Assembly (NCBI GenBank): GCA_023435305.1
Contig: JAEYRV010000054.1
Coordinates: 1 to 61,577 of the forward strand
From: Bacillota bacterium
GTDB lineage: Bacteria; Bacillota; Clostridia; Acetivibrionales; DTU013
Direction of reading: 5' to 3'
Length of the DNA: 61,577 bases
Within the stretch, counting starts at the first letter, position 1, and the number at the start of each line of letters is the position of its first letter. The notes below the pieces were generated by a model. The model saw nothing but the letters and a program-made list of their open reading frames with translations, had not been told where the DNA came from and searched no databases. Shown in pieces: positions 7,382 to 17,430 of this stretch. A program made the translations under genes and the position numbers.

Positions 7382-10300
7382 TATGGCGCGCCCATGACGA
7401 CCTCGATATTATGGCTGCCAGGCGCTGACAAGTCTATATAACCACTGCTGCAGATCTTGCCGTCGGCGATGATGTGTGAAACACCGCAGCTCACACCATC
7501 CGGATTTCTGACTTCGATGAAGAATGTTGAATTGCCGTACTTGTAAACAATCTCATACCTTTTCCATGCCGATGGGATACACGGTTCAATATAGAGTCTA
7601 TCACCCTTTTTTACGAAACCGGCTATGTTCTCGAGGCCGACCTTGTAGAGCCAGCCAGCTGCGCCTGTATACCAGCTCCAGCCTCCTCTGCCTGCATGGG
7701 GGCTTACAGCATATACATCGGCAGACATAACATAGGGCTCAGTCTTGTATCTTGAATACTCGAAATCGGTTCTTGTATGGTTGATAGGGTTCAGCATATG
7801 GAATATCTCGCTTGCCTTGTCTCCCATGCCAAGCTTGGTGAAAGCCAGCACCACCCATGCTGCGGCATGGGTATACTGTCCGCCGTTTTCACGTACTCCA
7901 GGCACGTAACCTTTGATATAACCGGGTTCAAGTACACCTGAATCAAATGGCGGGGCAAGCAGTTTGACTATGCCCTCGCTTGTGTCGATCAGGTGTTTCT
8001 GTACGGCAGCCATAGCTTCCCTGGCACGATTCGGCTTTGCTGCACCCGAGATCACCGACCATGACTGGGATATTGAATCTATCATGCACTCTGAATTATT
8101 CACCGAACCGAGGGGCGTACCGTCATCAAAATATGCCCTTCGATACCAGCTTCCATCCCACGCCTCCCTCTCGATGCTTTCAATCAGATCCGCAGCCTTT
8201 TCACGGTAAAGCCCGGCTCTTTCCAAATCATTCATGAGCGTTGCTGCCGGTATGAATTTGTGAAGTATAGATATAAGGAACCATCCAAGCCAAACGCTTT
8301 CTCCTGCGCCTTTATTGCCTACAGTATTCATCCCGTCATTCCAATCGCCGCTTCCTATCAACGGTATGCCATGGGGGCCTGTGGCCAGTGATCTGTCAAT
8401 AGCCCGCACACAGTGTTCATACAGGCTTACGGCCACACCTGACTGCCTCGGCTCTTCATACCTCTCATCCACGCCCTCCTCAAGCAGATTGCCCTCCAAA
8501 AACGGTACGATTTCTCCCAGTATTGATCCATCGCCGGTCCTTTCCACATATTCCGCTGTAACATAGGCAAGCCACAGCAAATCATCCGAGTACCTTGTCC
8601 TGATCCCCTTGCCTGTTTCCGCATGCCACCAGTGCTGCACATCTCCTTCTATGAATTGTCTTGAGGCATGCAGGAGGATCTGGTCCCTTGAAAGTCCGGG
8701 AAATGTATTCAGCAAAGCCATGCAGTCCTGCAGCTGATCTCTGAAGCCATATGCGCCCCCGGCCTGGTAATAGCCTGACCTTGCCCACATTCTGCAGGCT
8801 GTTGTCTGGTAGATGAGCCAGCCGTTCATCAGAACATCAAAAGAATCATCAGGAGTATGCAGCCTAATAGCGCCAAGCTTCTCTCCCCAGTATGACCGCA
8901 CACGTTCAAGCTCATTGTCAGCACTCTCTACATCTGCAAACCTTTTTACGATTTCCTGTGCCTGTCCCTCACTATCTGCACAACCAAGAAGAAAGACAGC
9001 AACACTCTCCTCCTCCGGAGCAGGCTCTGCAATACAGCTGACAGCTGCGCATGGATCCAATCCCGCACCTGACTCTCCGGACATTTGACCGGTAAACAGG
9101 CCTGCTGGCTCTGCAGGATCTCCCTTATGACCGATGAATGACGTTCTGTCGCATGTATAGGAAGATACTTCAGTACTTACAGCCACAAAAGCACTTTTTC
9201 CCCTGAACTCCTGTGTAAACTTGTTTTCAATATAGAGTATCCCGCTCTTGTCCATTCTTGTTGTAATAAAGCGGGAGGTCCTGCTGTCATCGACACCAAG
9301 AACGGGTCTGATGTACCAGGTGATTTTCAGCTTGCGCTGCCTGCCTGTCAGATTCTTCAGTCTGACGATGCATATCTTGACAGGCTGGTCCAATGCCACA
9401 AACATCGTCAGTGTCTGAGCTATTCCATTGCTTTCATGCTCGAAGATGCTGCAGCCCGGACCATGACGCACAGTGTATGCCCCATTTCCAGGAGCCGGCA
9501 TGGGAGTGAGGCTCCAATGACATTTCTCTTCTATATCGCTAAGATAAAATATCTCCCCCTGGCGGTCTGTCACAGGGTCGTTGGCCCACGGCGTGAGCTT
9601 GAATTCACGGCTGTTCTGGCACCAGGTATACCCCCCGCCGCTCTCTGTCACGATAAAGCCAAAGGACCTGTTTGCAATGATGTTGGACCATGGCAGCGGT
9701 GTATGGCGTCCACTCTCAAGCCTGATAACATACTCCCTTCCATCCTCCGAAAAGCCACCGATGCCATTAAAGAATAACAGCCTTCCATCCTCAGCCTTGT
9801 CATGAACAGTTATCCTTACAGCTCTTACCTCATCATTGCAGGTGCTGGCCGAAGGTGCATTATCACTGGAGACCAAAGCACTCCTGATACTGTTCCTGAA
9901 GGCCTCGACACTGTCCTTCACAATCAATACAGCTGCAGTATAAAGCAGAGATAGCTGCTTTTGATCTATATCTCCCCTGTTAATTACAAAAACTCCTCCG
10001 GGCCTATTGACCATATCTCTGGCATGGCTCGCAGCAATTGCATTCCTCACTCTTTCATTCAGCGGCTGGTTATATCCCTCCACTTTATTGACAAGCACGG
10101 CAAGATCGGCCGTCAGGCTCTTAAGCCTCCAGTATTCATGGCCTTTCAGCGCCCATTCCACCAGATCCGCATCATCAGGTTCATTTACCTCAACGAGCAT
10201 CAGCGGCAGGTCCCCCGATATGCCAAAGGACCACAGATCCTGTTGTGAACCGGTATTCTCCATGATATACTGCGCAAAATTCCTTTTGAAGGAATTGTTA

Positions 10301-13300
10301 TATAAAAGGAACGGAGCAAGCTCAAGGTAGAATATGATTTCATCCGGCTTCAGCCCAAGATATCTGTTCTCTACCTGGCTTCTTGTCCAGGAAAGCTCAA
10401 ATGCCCTGTCGGATACCCTGAAATCATTGTATTTGTCAGCAATCTCGAGAGCGTGGCTGCGCGAACCGGCTACAGCCACTGTAAACAAAGCTCTGACAGT
10501 CTGCCCCGGTTCCACCCTTATCCTCCTTCTCAGACTCATGACAGGGTCCAGGACAGACCCGGTACTGGAGCTGAGGGGCTGGTCCGGTTCCATTGCCTCC
10601 GGGTCGGTGATATCGCGATTTCTGCCGATAAATCTCATTCTGTCGGTCTCATACTGCATTTCACCTATGGCATGCTCACCTTCCAGCGACATTGTGTGAA
10701 CCGCCCAGGATGTGCGCTGGCCTGCCTTTCTCTGCCTTCTTGCCGCCAGCAGACACATGTGTTCCCTGACGAACTCCGTTCTGACAAACAGCTTGCTGAA
10801 TGCCGGATGCGAAGCATCCTCCTGAGTCGGGGCAATAACAGCCTCAAAAAAACTGGTCAGTTCTATGAATCTCACATTCCCGCTGTGGTTTGTTATCGAT
10901 ATGCGTCTTATCTCGGCATTATCCTCGGGGGATACCGTAATTTCAAGATACGATTCGATATTGCCGTTTTTCCTTGTAAACTCGGCCTTGTCAGGGGAAA
11001 ATACAGCTCTGTATTTATCGGGTTCCTGTCCAAAAGGCTCATACGTGGCCGACCACGCCGTATTCGAGTTGATATTCTGTATAAAGATATAAAAGCCTTT
11101 TTTGCTGATATAGTCAGGTTCCCACCTGTTGACCGCCATATTGCCGGAAAGACTGCGGCCCGAACCGCCGTCGGTTATCATGACGGAATACTCTCCGTTT
11201 GAAAGCAGATGAATATTCGGGGGAATGGTAGCCGGAAGCCCATACGTCCTGACTGCGGCACTGTCCATAAGCTCGGCCCTGCGGTTCCGGCCGGCCCATT
11301 CTTCCTTATGTCCCTTTGTATGAATTGCCCTGGTCGGCATCTTTTCCTGAAGCAGCAAATCCGCGGATTGTATGACCGGGTCCTTGTGGAAGCGCTTTTG
11401 CAGTACGCCGCAGTTAAAAAAGTTGTTCAGCGCTGCAAGGCTCATTCCCTGATGATGTGCCATATAGCTCTTCACTATACGGTAGCTGCTGTCACGTTCC
11501 AGTCTGGACGGAGTGAAATCCGCCGCCTCATAGAAGCCGCAGGCGCCTTCCATGCCCAGGTGCTGTAATTCTCTCAGATTTTGCACAACTGCAGCCGGAT
11601 CTATACCGACGGCAAGCAGCGATGCATAAGGAGCAGTGACCATATCATTGGCAAGGCCCCTCTTAAGACCGAGCTCAGGTACGCCAAATGCCTTGTACTG
11701 GTAGCAGAGTCCAAAGTCAAGAGCGCTATAGCCCGATTCTGATATGCCCCATGGTATTCCCCGGTGCTTACAGTATTTTCTTTGTTTTTTGACAACAAAG
11801 GAGTAGGTCTCATCCAGAATGGTATTTTCATAGCTCCTCATAATGACCAGCGGCATCAGGTATTCAAACATCGTACCCGTCCATGATACAAGCCCTTTTC
11901 CGCCCTCCGACGCGATCAGCTTTCTGCCGAGCCTCATCCAGTGCCTGCGGTCCGCCTCTCCTCTGGCGATGGCAATAAAGCTGGCCTGTCTTGCTTCGGA
12001 TGCCAGCAGATCATAATACGACTTGCTGAGATGACCATCCTCCACATTATAGCCTATCGAAAACAGCAATCTTTTCTTATCGAAAAGAGGAGAAAATTCT
12101 GTAGCATCAATAAGACTACTTATTCTGTCAGTCAGTCCTTCATATTGCCTGAGCATATCTTTTGTATGATCAGCACCCTTCCTGAACAGCTGCAGGGCTT
12201 CTGCTTCACCTTTATCATGCCTCCCATTCAGCAATTCTATGGCTTTGTCATACAAAGTCAGGAGTTCATCCGGAGAAGCAGGAGTACATAGCTTCTGTGA
12301 GAGTTCGGTGTCACATTGCTGCAGTATGCTTATGGAACCCGGATTATGTAAAAACGGATAATATGAATGTAGTTCCTCCCTGAGCTGATTTACCATTTCG
12401 CTCAGCTTCAAACCCCATCCGTCATTTCCATGTCTTTTCCCGTCAGGCAGAGCCTCCAGCCAGGCAGCAATGCTATTCAAGGCACTCTCCCACCCTCTGA
12501 TGTCTGCACTATTCCCTGAAGCCAGCTCAGACAGCAGATTCTTAATCTTTTTGTCTGTGCCGGACTTATCGCCTTCAAGCATAAGCTCCATCGTATCTGC
12601 AAGACCTGATGCCAATGCAGGACATATCAGCTTGCCTGTCCTGTATTCCCTTAAGCCTTCTCTTACAACAATCATGTATCCCACAAGATTGCCGCTGTCA
12701 ACGGTAGATACATAAAGCGGCCTCAGCTTGTCAAGGGTTATGGTGTCATACCAGTTATACAAATGACCTCTCCATTTTTCCAGCCTTTCCATCGTGCTGA
12801 CCGTCCTGTCCAATTCGTCGGCCATCCGGTCAGCGCCTATATATCCAAGGTCATGGGCGGACAGCACGGAAAGCAGGAGGAAGCCTATATTGGTCGGAGA
12901 AGTCCTGTGGGCTGAGCCTTTCGGCGGGTCCTGCTGATAGTTGTCCGGCGGCAGGTGATTATCATATTCTGTTGTAAAATCCTCGAAATATCTCCAGGTT
13001 TTTCTGGTTATCCTCCTCAAAAAAGCCATATCATTATCCGACAGTCTGTTCTGTTTCCTCTCTGAAGGCCTGCTTATCCAATATGCCGCAAGCGGAGCCG
13101 TTGCCCAGGCAACAGCTGCCGCCAGGGCAGGTATCAAGGCTCTGTTTGACAATAGAGCCGCGGAAAATATCACGATCACAGCAGCCGGGATCGAGAACCA
13201 CATTTTTCTGTAATAACCAGCCAGACTGTTATCTGCACCTGCCTCAACATCGGCTGCAGTCACCCATTCCAGCATGTTTCTGCGGGAGCGCAGAACCCTG

Positions 13301-16068
13301 TACAGCGTGCGAATGACAGCGTCCAGCATCAGACTTGTCTGGAACGGGATAAACATGAAAATAAACAACGACTGGTACAGCGCAGCTTTTATTCCGGAAA
13401 TAGCGACAGAGTCGGTTTTGCCGTTCCTGAAATGGATCGTTCCCGTTAAAAGGGAGTTCAAAAAGCCTGATGTCAACGGTGTTATGCAGACCAACGCCGC
13501 ATATCCGATCCAAACCAGATCATCTCCGGGGAGCAAAAATATGCCTGACAGGAACAACAGCAGCAATGAAGGGTAAAGCAGGCTTCTTCTAAGATTGTCA
13601 AGTATCTTCCACCTGGACAATCGTGAGAGATCGTTGATCATCTTCTGTCCTGACCTTCTCCTTACATGTCTCCCCAGCCAGGGCAGCAGCTGCCAGTCTC
13701 CTCTTACCCATCTGTGCTGACGTGCGGTATATGATTTGTAGCTGCCGGGATAGCCGTCCACGAACTCAATGTCGCTGACGAGTCCTGCCCTCAGATGACA
13801 GCCCTCCAGCAGATCATGGCTCAGTACGGTATTGTCAGGTATTCTGTCATGCAGTACCTGAGTGAATATGTCAACATCATATATGCCCTTTCCGGTAAAA
13901 ATACCTTCCTCACATATGTCCTGATATATATCTGAAACTGCTGTGGTATATGGATCTAACCCTCCCTGGCCTGCGAAAACCCTTGTAAAGAATGACCTGT
14001 TTGCGCTTGGTATGCTTACACTGATCCTTGGCTGCAGTATGCCATAGCCCTCTTTCACGATCCCGGTGATTTCATCGATAACTGCTCTGTTCAAAGGGTG
14101 GGCTATCGTTCCGATAAGCTTCCTGGCGGTTCCCATAGGAAGTGATGTGTCGGCATCGAGAGTTATGACATACCTGATCAGGGGCAGTGGTGACATATCC
14201 GGTTCTGCTGTGGAAAATCCCGTATCGGTTCCGCCTCTCAACAGCTTATTGAATTCAACGATCGCCCCTCTTTTCCTTTCCCATCCCATCCATCTGCCCT
14301 GAGAGCTGTTGTATGTCCTGCTGCGGTGCAGATAATAAAAAACGGCGCACCCTCCGGCAGAATACTTTGCATTCAGCTTCTCTATCCCGTTTATGGCAGC
14401 CTGTATTATTTCATCATCACCATCCTGCCTTTCCGATGCTGAATCCTTGAAATCGCCGACAAGTGCAAAAAAAAGATTGGACTCTCTATTGGCCAGATAA
14501 CACACTTCCATCTGTCCCACCAATTCCCTTGCCCTTGCAGGACTGGTAAGAAGCGCCGGGACTATGACGAAGGACGCCATTTCTTCGGGTATGCCGTTTC
14601 TGAGCTCCAGCTTCGGAAGCATGGACGGACAGTAAATAAAACCGGCTATTGTATTGGTCAGACTTATTGCCAGCTCACTTGAGGGTATGAGTACCAGAAA
14701 TGCTGTGATTGCAGGCCAGAATACCGACACTGTGCCGTCATGAATACCTGCATAGTACATAAAATATGTCACCAGAAAAACAAAAAGGAAAATAACGGTT
14801 CCTGTGTACAAGCCCTTTGGTCTTGCCGCCGAGAAAACAGAAAGCCTCCATTTTTTTCCCGACGCCTTCCCGATCCTGCCAAGAAGAGTTTTACGACCCT
14901 TGCCGACGATATAGAACCCTATATGATCCTGAGGGCTTTTCCCTTCCTGTGCCGCCAAATCAGCACATTCCACAGCCTTATCAGCAACGTGCGTCTCCGT
15001 CACGCCGAAGGCTCTGGCGATTTTTTCTATCTCATGCCTGTAGTAATCCCGCGATTCGAAATCCATCAAAGGGTAGATACCTTTGGGATCATTCCTTAAT
15101 ATGTGTTCGACCCTGCTGAGTGTCTCAAAAAGCTCAGACCAGTCAAGTTCAGAAATCAGACGCAGTCCGGTTATAGAATTTCCGATAGCTACCTGCATCT
15201 CTGCCTGGGACTGATGCTCGGCAGCTGTCATTTCGCTGGTGGATGTCCCTTCCTGTTCAAGACGCAGATCCAGCAGCGAAGTCACTGCCGACAATGCTTT
15301 CCCCTGCTTTCTCAGCCTTCTGATAAGATGCTCGGCAAAGGCCGGCGTGACAGCTTCTCTTTCCAGTCTGCTGCGCAGCAATGTGTCAATCAGGTGTTCA
15401 TCCGAAATATCAGTCCCGATCTGCTGAACAAGATTCTCTGCTCTGTACCATTCCTGTCTCGAAGAACCGATAGCTTCGCAGGTATCACGGATACTTTCAA
15501 CAAGGGCAATACGCAGCATGAGAGGAACAGCCCAAAGCTCGCCCATAGAAAGCATCACCTGTGACTGGTATGACTGTATGAAGGCTGTGATGCTCCTTTC
15601 ATCAATACTGCCGTTGGAATGTGCTACGATTTCAAGCGCTATGGCATAGACCCTGGGATAGCCCTTCAGATATCCCTTTGCCAGGACCGGCAGTCTCGAG
15701 CACCTGCCTCTGGCCAGGCTTCTCTTTATGATCTTTACCTGTTCCTCAATTATGTAAAAGTTATCAAGGAGCCATTCTGCTGCAGGAGCAGTCGGAAACG
15801 AATCAGCGGCATCCCTGCTGAGCATGCCATAGACCCCCGCGATCAGGTCAAAGTTCTCATTTAGCCGGCGTATGAGCCAGCTCAGGCTTTTCGATCTGCC
15901 AACCGGGTGGTTCCTGGCTATATCGGCGGCATGCTTCTGCAATTCTTCATCGGCAAGCGCTGTATCCTTCACTTCCACACTGCACTCGGATTTCTGTAAA
16001 TGAAGGAGTATGAGCAAATAAACGATCAGACCTGCCAAAATAGCATATGTTGCTCCTATAAAGATCAT
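7324..16068 (-). CDS. ndvB: Cyclic beta-1,2-glucan synthase (NdvB/ChvB-type, GT84 + PF10091 + GH94)
   Basis: This 2914-aa membrane enzyme is expected to build beta-1,2-glucan from UDP-glucose, cyclise it and trim it. Residues 1-25 are a membrane anchor. Further membrane segments lie near 420-480 and 810-970. Between them is a family-84 glycosyltransferase domain with LDADTSLP near 636 and RQHRWVRGD near 782. A glycoamylase-like PF10091 domain (transglycosylation/cyclisation unit) spans roughly 1050-1530, with SPTNIGFLLLS near 1053 and SGYSALDFG near 1440. The C-terminal half is GH94 phosphorylase-like with GSGDWNDGM near 2572. Length and order match NdvB/ChvB. It is a single-gene unit, with no export partner next to it. 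Confidence 0.93.
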   Translation of the reverse strand: MIFIGATYAILAGLIVYLLILLHLQKSECSVEVKDTALADEELQKHAADIARNHPVGRSKSLSWLIRRLNENFDLIAGVYGMLSRDAADSFPTAPAAEWLLDNFYIIEEQVKIIKRSLARGRCSRLPVLAKGYLKGYPRVYAIALEIVAHSNGSIDERSITAFIQSYQSQVMLSMGELWAVPLMLRIALVESIRDTCEAIGSSRQEWYRAENLVQQIGTDISDEHLIDTLLRSRLEREAVTPAFAEHLIRRLRKQGKALSAVTSLLDLRLEQEGTSTSEMTAAEHQSQAEMQVAIGNSITGLRLISELDWSELFETLSRVEHILRNDPKGIYPLMDFESRDYYRHEIEKIARAFGVTETHVADKAVECADLAAQEGKSPQDHIGFYIVGKGRKTLLGRIGKASGKKWRLSVFSAARPKGLYTGTVIFLFVFLVTYFMYYAGIHDGTVSVFWPAITAFLVLIPSSELAISLTNTIAGFIYCPSMLPKLELRNGIPEEMASFVIVPALLTSPARARELVGQMEVCYLANRESNLFFALVGDFKDSASERQDGDDEIIQAAINGIEKLNAKYSAGGCAVFYYLHRSRTYNSSQGRWMGWERKRGAIVEFNKLLRGGTDTGFSTAEPDMSPLPLIRYVITLDADTSLPMGTARKLIGTIAHPLNRAVIDEITGIVKEGYGILQPRISVSIPSANRSFFTRVFAGQGGLDPYTTAVSDIYQDICEEGIFTGKGIYDVDIFTQVLHDRIPDNTVLSHDLLEGCHLRAGLVSDIEFVDGYPGSYKSYTARQHRWVRGDWQLLPWLGRHVRRRSGQKMINDLSRLSRWKILDNLRRSLLYPSLLLLFLSGIFLLPGDDLVWIGYAALVCITPLTSGFLNSLLTGTIHFRNGKTDSVAISGIKAALYQSLFIFMFIPFQTSLMLDAVIRTLYRVLRSRRNMLEWVTAADVEAGADNSLAGYYRKMWFSIPAAVIVIFSAALLSNRALIPALAAAVAWATAPLAAYWISRPSERKQNRLSDNDMAFLRRITRKTWRYFEDFTTEYDNHLPPDNYQQDPPKGSAHRTSPTNIGFLLLSVLSAHDLGYIGADRMADELDRTVSTMERLEKWRGHLYNWYDTITLDKLRPLYVSTVDSGNLVGYMIVVREGLREYRTGKLICPALASGLADTMELMLEGDKSGTDKKIKNLLSELASGNSADIRGWESALNSIAAWLEALPDGKRHGNDGWGLKLSEMVNQLREELHSYYPFLHNPGSISILQQCDTELSQKLCTPASPDELLTLYDKAIELLNGRHDKGEAEALQLFRKGADHTKDMLRQYEGLTDRISSLIDATEFSPLFDKKRLLFSIGYNVEDGHLSKSYYDLLASEARQASFIAIARGEADRRHWMRLGRKLIASEGGKGLVSWTGTMFEYLMPLVIMRSYENTILDETYSFVVKKQRKYCKHRGIPWGISESGYSALDFGLCYQYKAFGVPELGLKRGLANDMVTAPYASLLAVGIDPAAVVQNLRELQHLGMEGACGFYEAADFTPSRLERDSSYRIVKSYMAHHQGMSLAALNNFFNCGVLQKRFHKDPVIQSADLLLQEKMPTRAIHTKGHKEEWAGRNRRAELMDSAAVRTYGLPATIPPNIHLLSNGEYSVMITDGGSGRSLSGNMAVNRWEPDYISKKGFYIFIQNINSNTAWSATYEPFGQEPDKYRAVFSPDKAEFTRKNGNIESYLEITVSPEDNAEIRRISITNHSGNVRFIELTSFFEAVIAPTQEDASHPAFSKLFVRTEFVREHMCLLAARRQRKAGQRTSWAVHTMSLEGEHAIGEMQYETDRMRFIGRNRDITDPEAMEPDQPLSSSTGSVLDPVMSLRRRIRVEPGQTVRALFTVAVAGSRSHALEIADKYNDFRVSDRAFELSWTRSQVENRYLGLKPDEIIFYLELAPFLLYNNSFKRNFAQYIMENTGSQQDLWSFGISGDLPLMLVEVNEPDDADLVEWALKGHEYWRLKSLTADLAVLVNKVEGYNQPLNERVRNAIAASHARDMVNRPGGVFVINRGDIDQKQLSLLYTAAVLIVKDSVEAFRNSIRSALVSSDNAPSASTCNDEVRAVRITVHDKAEDGRLLFFNGIGGFSEDGREYVIRLESGRHTPLPWSNIIANRSFGFIVTESGGGYTWCQNSREFKLTPWANDPVTDRQGEIFYLSDIEEKCHWSLTPMPAPGNGAYTVRHGPGCSIFEHESNGIAQTLTMFVALDQPVKICIVRLKNLTGRQRKLKITWYIRPVLGVDDSRTSRFITTRMDKSGILYIENKFTQEFRGKSAFVAVSTEVSSYTCDRTSFIGHKGDPAEPAGLFTGQMSGESGAGLDPCAAVSCIAEPAPEEESVAVFLLGCADSEGQAQEIVKRFADVESADNELERVRSYWGEKLGAIRLHTPDDSFDVLMNGWLIYQTTACRMWARSGYYQAGGAYGFRDQLQDCMALLNTFPGLSRDQILLHASRQFIEGDVQHWWHAETGKGIRTRYSDDLLWLAYVTAEYVERTGDGSILGEIVPFLEGNLLEEGVDERYEEPRQSGVAVSLYEHCVRAIDRSLATGPHGIPLIGSGDWNDGMNTVGNKGAGESVWLGWFLISILHKFIPAATLMNDLERAGLYREKAADLIESIEREAWDGSWYRRAYFDDGTPLGSVNNSECMIDSISQSWSVISGAAKPNRAREAMAAVQKHLIDTSEGIVKLLAPPFDSGVLEPGYIKGYVPGVRENGGQYTHAAAWVVLAFTKLGMGDKASEIFHMLNPINHTRTDFEYSRYKTEPYVMSADVYAVSPHAGRGGWSWYTGAAGWLYKVGLENIAGFVKKGDRLYIEPCIPSAWKRYEIVYKYGNSTFFIEVRNPDGVSCGVSHIIADGKICSSGYIDLSAPGSHNIEVVMGAPYHLAPDPELNTAGSSIGKS

Positions 16069-16191
16069 AAAAAAATATCACCGTTCCATGCATTTTTACG
16101 TTCATATAGCATGCCCTGAAACGGCGACATTCATGTTTGACTCCATATTTTACCTATTCATTATACTGCCACATTTGCCAAAAATGTATCA

Positions 16192-16220
16192 TGGAAAAGC
16201 TCAGGTTCCTCTGTTAGAAT
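16192..16220 (+). promoter_or_regulatory. Candidate promoter for the riboswitch-hydrolase transcript
   Basis: TGGAAA (16192-16197) and TAGAAT (16215-16220) are spaced by 17 bp. They lie about 80 bp before the conserved start of the riboswitch. The -35 is weak (four of six matches), so this is tentative. Confidence 0.35.
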
Positions 16221-16259
16221 ACATGTTGACATAAGGCCAGCGTTTCAACAAATTATTTT

Positions 16260-16487
16260 CTGCTATCAGAGGAAGAGACGCTGCCGGAAAACAAAAAGAA
16301 TAAGCCGAATCTCGAAGAGAGTACGGGGGACTAAGCAATACCAGGACAAACATGCATGGGACTTCCCTTCACCTGCAATGACTTTTTCATTACAAGTGAG
16401 TGTCCTCATGAATATGTCCGATGGGTGAATCTCATTTTGAGTAGGGTTACCTCGACCCGAACCCGAAAACTAACCTCGGAGGCGAAA
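16260..16487 (+). ncRNA. c-di-AMP riboswitch (ydaO/yuaA type)
   Basis: The leader contains the conserved ydaO-type landmarks in order: GCCGAATCTC (16304-16313), ACGGGGGAC (16323-16331), GGGTGAATC (about 16424-16432), GTAGGGTTA...CCCGAACCCG (16441-16465) and CTAACCTCGGAGGCG (16470-16484). These RNAs bind cyclic di-AMP and usually switch off wall-hydrolase and potassium-transport genes in Firmicutes. The 3' end of the motif is only 15 nt from the hydrolase start and abuts its ribosome site (AGGGGGA, about 16488-16494). No intrinsic terminator fits in between, so control at translation initiation is more likely here (inference). The boundaries are approximate. Confidence 0.88.
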
Positions 16488-16499
16488 AGGGGGATAAAA

Positions 16500-17294
16500 A
16501 TGAATATATTCAGAAAAGCAGCGGCATTCACTGCCGGTGTTGTTTTAACAGCTACGCTTATGGCACAGGCTGCCTTTGGTGCGAGCTACACGGTACAACC
16601 CAATGATTCGCTGTACATTATCGGCAAGATGTTCAATACATCATATGCGACAATAAAAGCCGACAACAAACTGTCCAGCGACATGATCTATCCCGGTCAG
16701 AAGCTTTATGTAAAAGCTCAGACCCATACCGTAAAAAGCGGCGAAACTCTAGGCATCATCGCAGGCAAATACGGAGTAACATTAGCTCAGCTGAGGAAAG
16801 CAAATAATAAATGGGACGACATGATATATCCCGGACAGCAGCTGAATATTCCAGGTTTGGCTACCGAGACCAATTCGGCTGCAGTGACTAATATGACCAT
16901 AAACAACAATAAGGCTGCAGTAGCATATACCGAGGCTGATCTCGACCTGCTTGCAAGGCTGGTAAAAGCAGAGGCTGAAAGTGAGCCCTATGCAGCAAAG
17001 GTCGGTGTCGCATCCGTAATAGTGAACAGGATCAAAAACAACCAGTTCCCGAATACTATATCCTCTGTTATCTATGAGGTTAGCAGCAATGGGTACTATC
17101 AGTTTACTCCTGTTGAAAACGGAATGATCAAAAAGCCTGCCTCACAGCAGGACAGAAATGCCGCCCTCGAGGCGCTGCAAGGCAGCGATCCGAGCAACGG
17201 CGCTCTCTTCTACTTCGATGACAGCGCTACGAACAAATGGCTCTGGTCAAAACCTGTCAAGGCATGGATCGGACGCATGGTATTCGTTTACTGA
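16500..17294 (+). CDS. LysM-domain cell-wall hydrolase (SleB/CwlJ type)
   Basis: This 264-aa exported wall enzyme has a signal peptide at residues 1-26 (ending AQAAFG-A). Two LysM peptidoglycan-binding repeats follow, roughly 28-71 and 76-120, each ending MIYPGQ.L. The C-terminal catalytic domain (about 150-264) is of the Hydrolase_2/SleB family, with the presumed catalytic Glu in KAEAESEPYAAK. Such enzymes cleave peptidoglycan during growth, sporulation or germination. The ATG at 16500 follows a ribosome site directly abutting the c-di-AMP riboswitch, so expression should respond to c-di-AMP. Its original terminator has been split by the island integrated just downstream. Confidence 0.92.
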   Translation: MNIFRKAAAFTAGVVLTATLMAQAAFGASYTVQPNDSLYIIGKMFNTSYATIKADNKLSSDMIYPGQKLYVKAQTHTVKSGETLGIIAGKYGVTLAQLRKANNKWDDMIYPGQQLNIPGLATETNSAAVTNMTINNNKAAVAYTEADLDLLARLVKAEAESEPYAAKVGVASVIVNRIKNNQFPNTISSVIYEVSSNGYYQFTPVENGMIKKPASQQDRNAALEALQGSDPSNGALFYFDDSATNKWLWSKPVKAWIGRMVFVY

Positions 17295-17302
17295 TAATCT
17301 GC

Positions 17303-17337
17303 AAAAAAAGAGGCGGTAATGGCACGTTTCAATAGGG
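17303..17337. other. Left attachment junction of the genomic island (attL)
   Basis: Chromosomal side: AAAAAAAGAGGCG (17303-17315), which is the left arm of a terminator stem. Core: TAAT (17317-17320). Island side: 11 bp followed by ATAGGG (17332-17337). The complementary halves are at the right junction. See the integrated-island entry for the reconstruction. Confidence 0.85.
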
Positions 17338-17374
17338 TAACTTATTGAACCATACCCCAAACCGGTACGGAAAT

Positions 17375-17420
17375 GCAAGAGATAGGCGTTGTCCCGCAAG
17401 GGATGGCGCCTATCTCTTGC
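17375..17420. terminator. Strong hairpin at the island's left end
   Basis: GCAAGAGATAGGCG (17375-17388) pairs perfectly with CGCCTATCTCTTGC (17407-17420). A nested TCCC-GCAA-GGGA lies in the loop. It sits between the hydrolase gene and the converging 1512-aa gene. T-runs on both sides are weak (ATTTCC on one strand, CCCTTTC on the other). It may serve as a bidirectional terminator that replaces the one destroyed by integration. Confidence 0.55.
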
Positions 17421-17430
17421 CCTTTCGGGG

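Noticed and set aside
16227..16260. TTGACA at 16227 as the hydrolase promoter -35
   Set aside because: No -10 box at 16-19 bp; the nearest T-rich hexamer is 22 bp away.
17375..17420. Hairpin as part of the attachment site
   Set aside because: It has no partner at the right end and lies 55 bp inside the island; the TAAT junction explains the ends fully.
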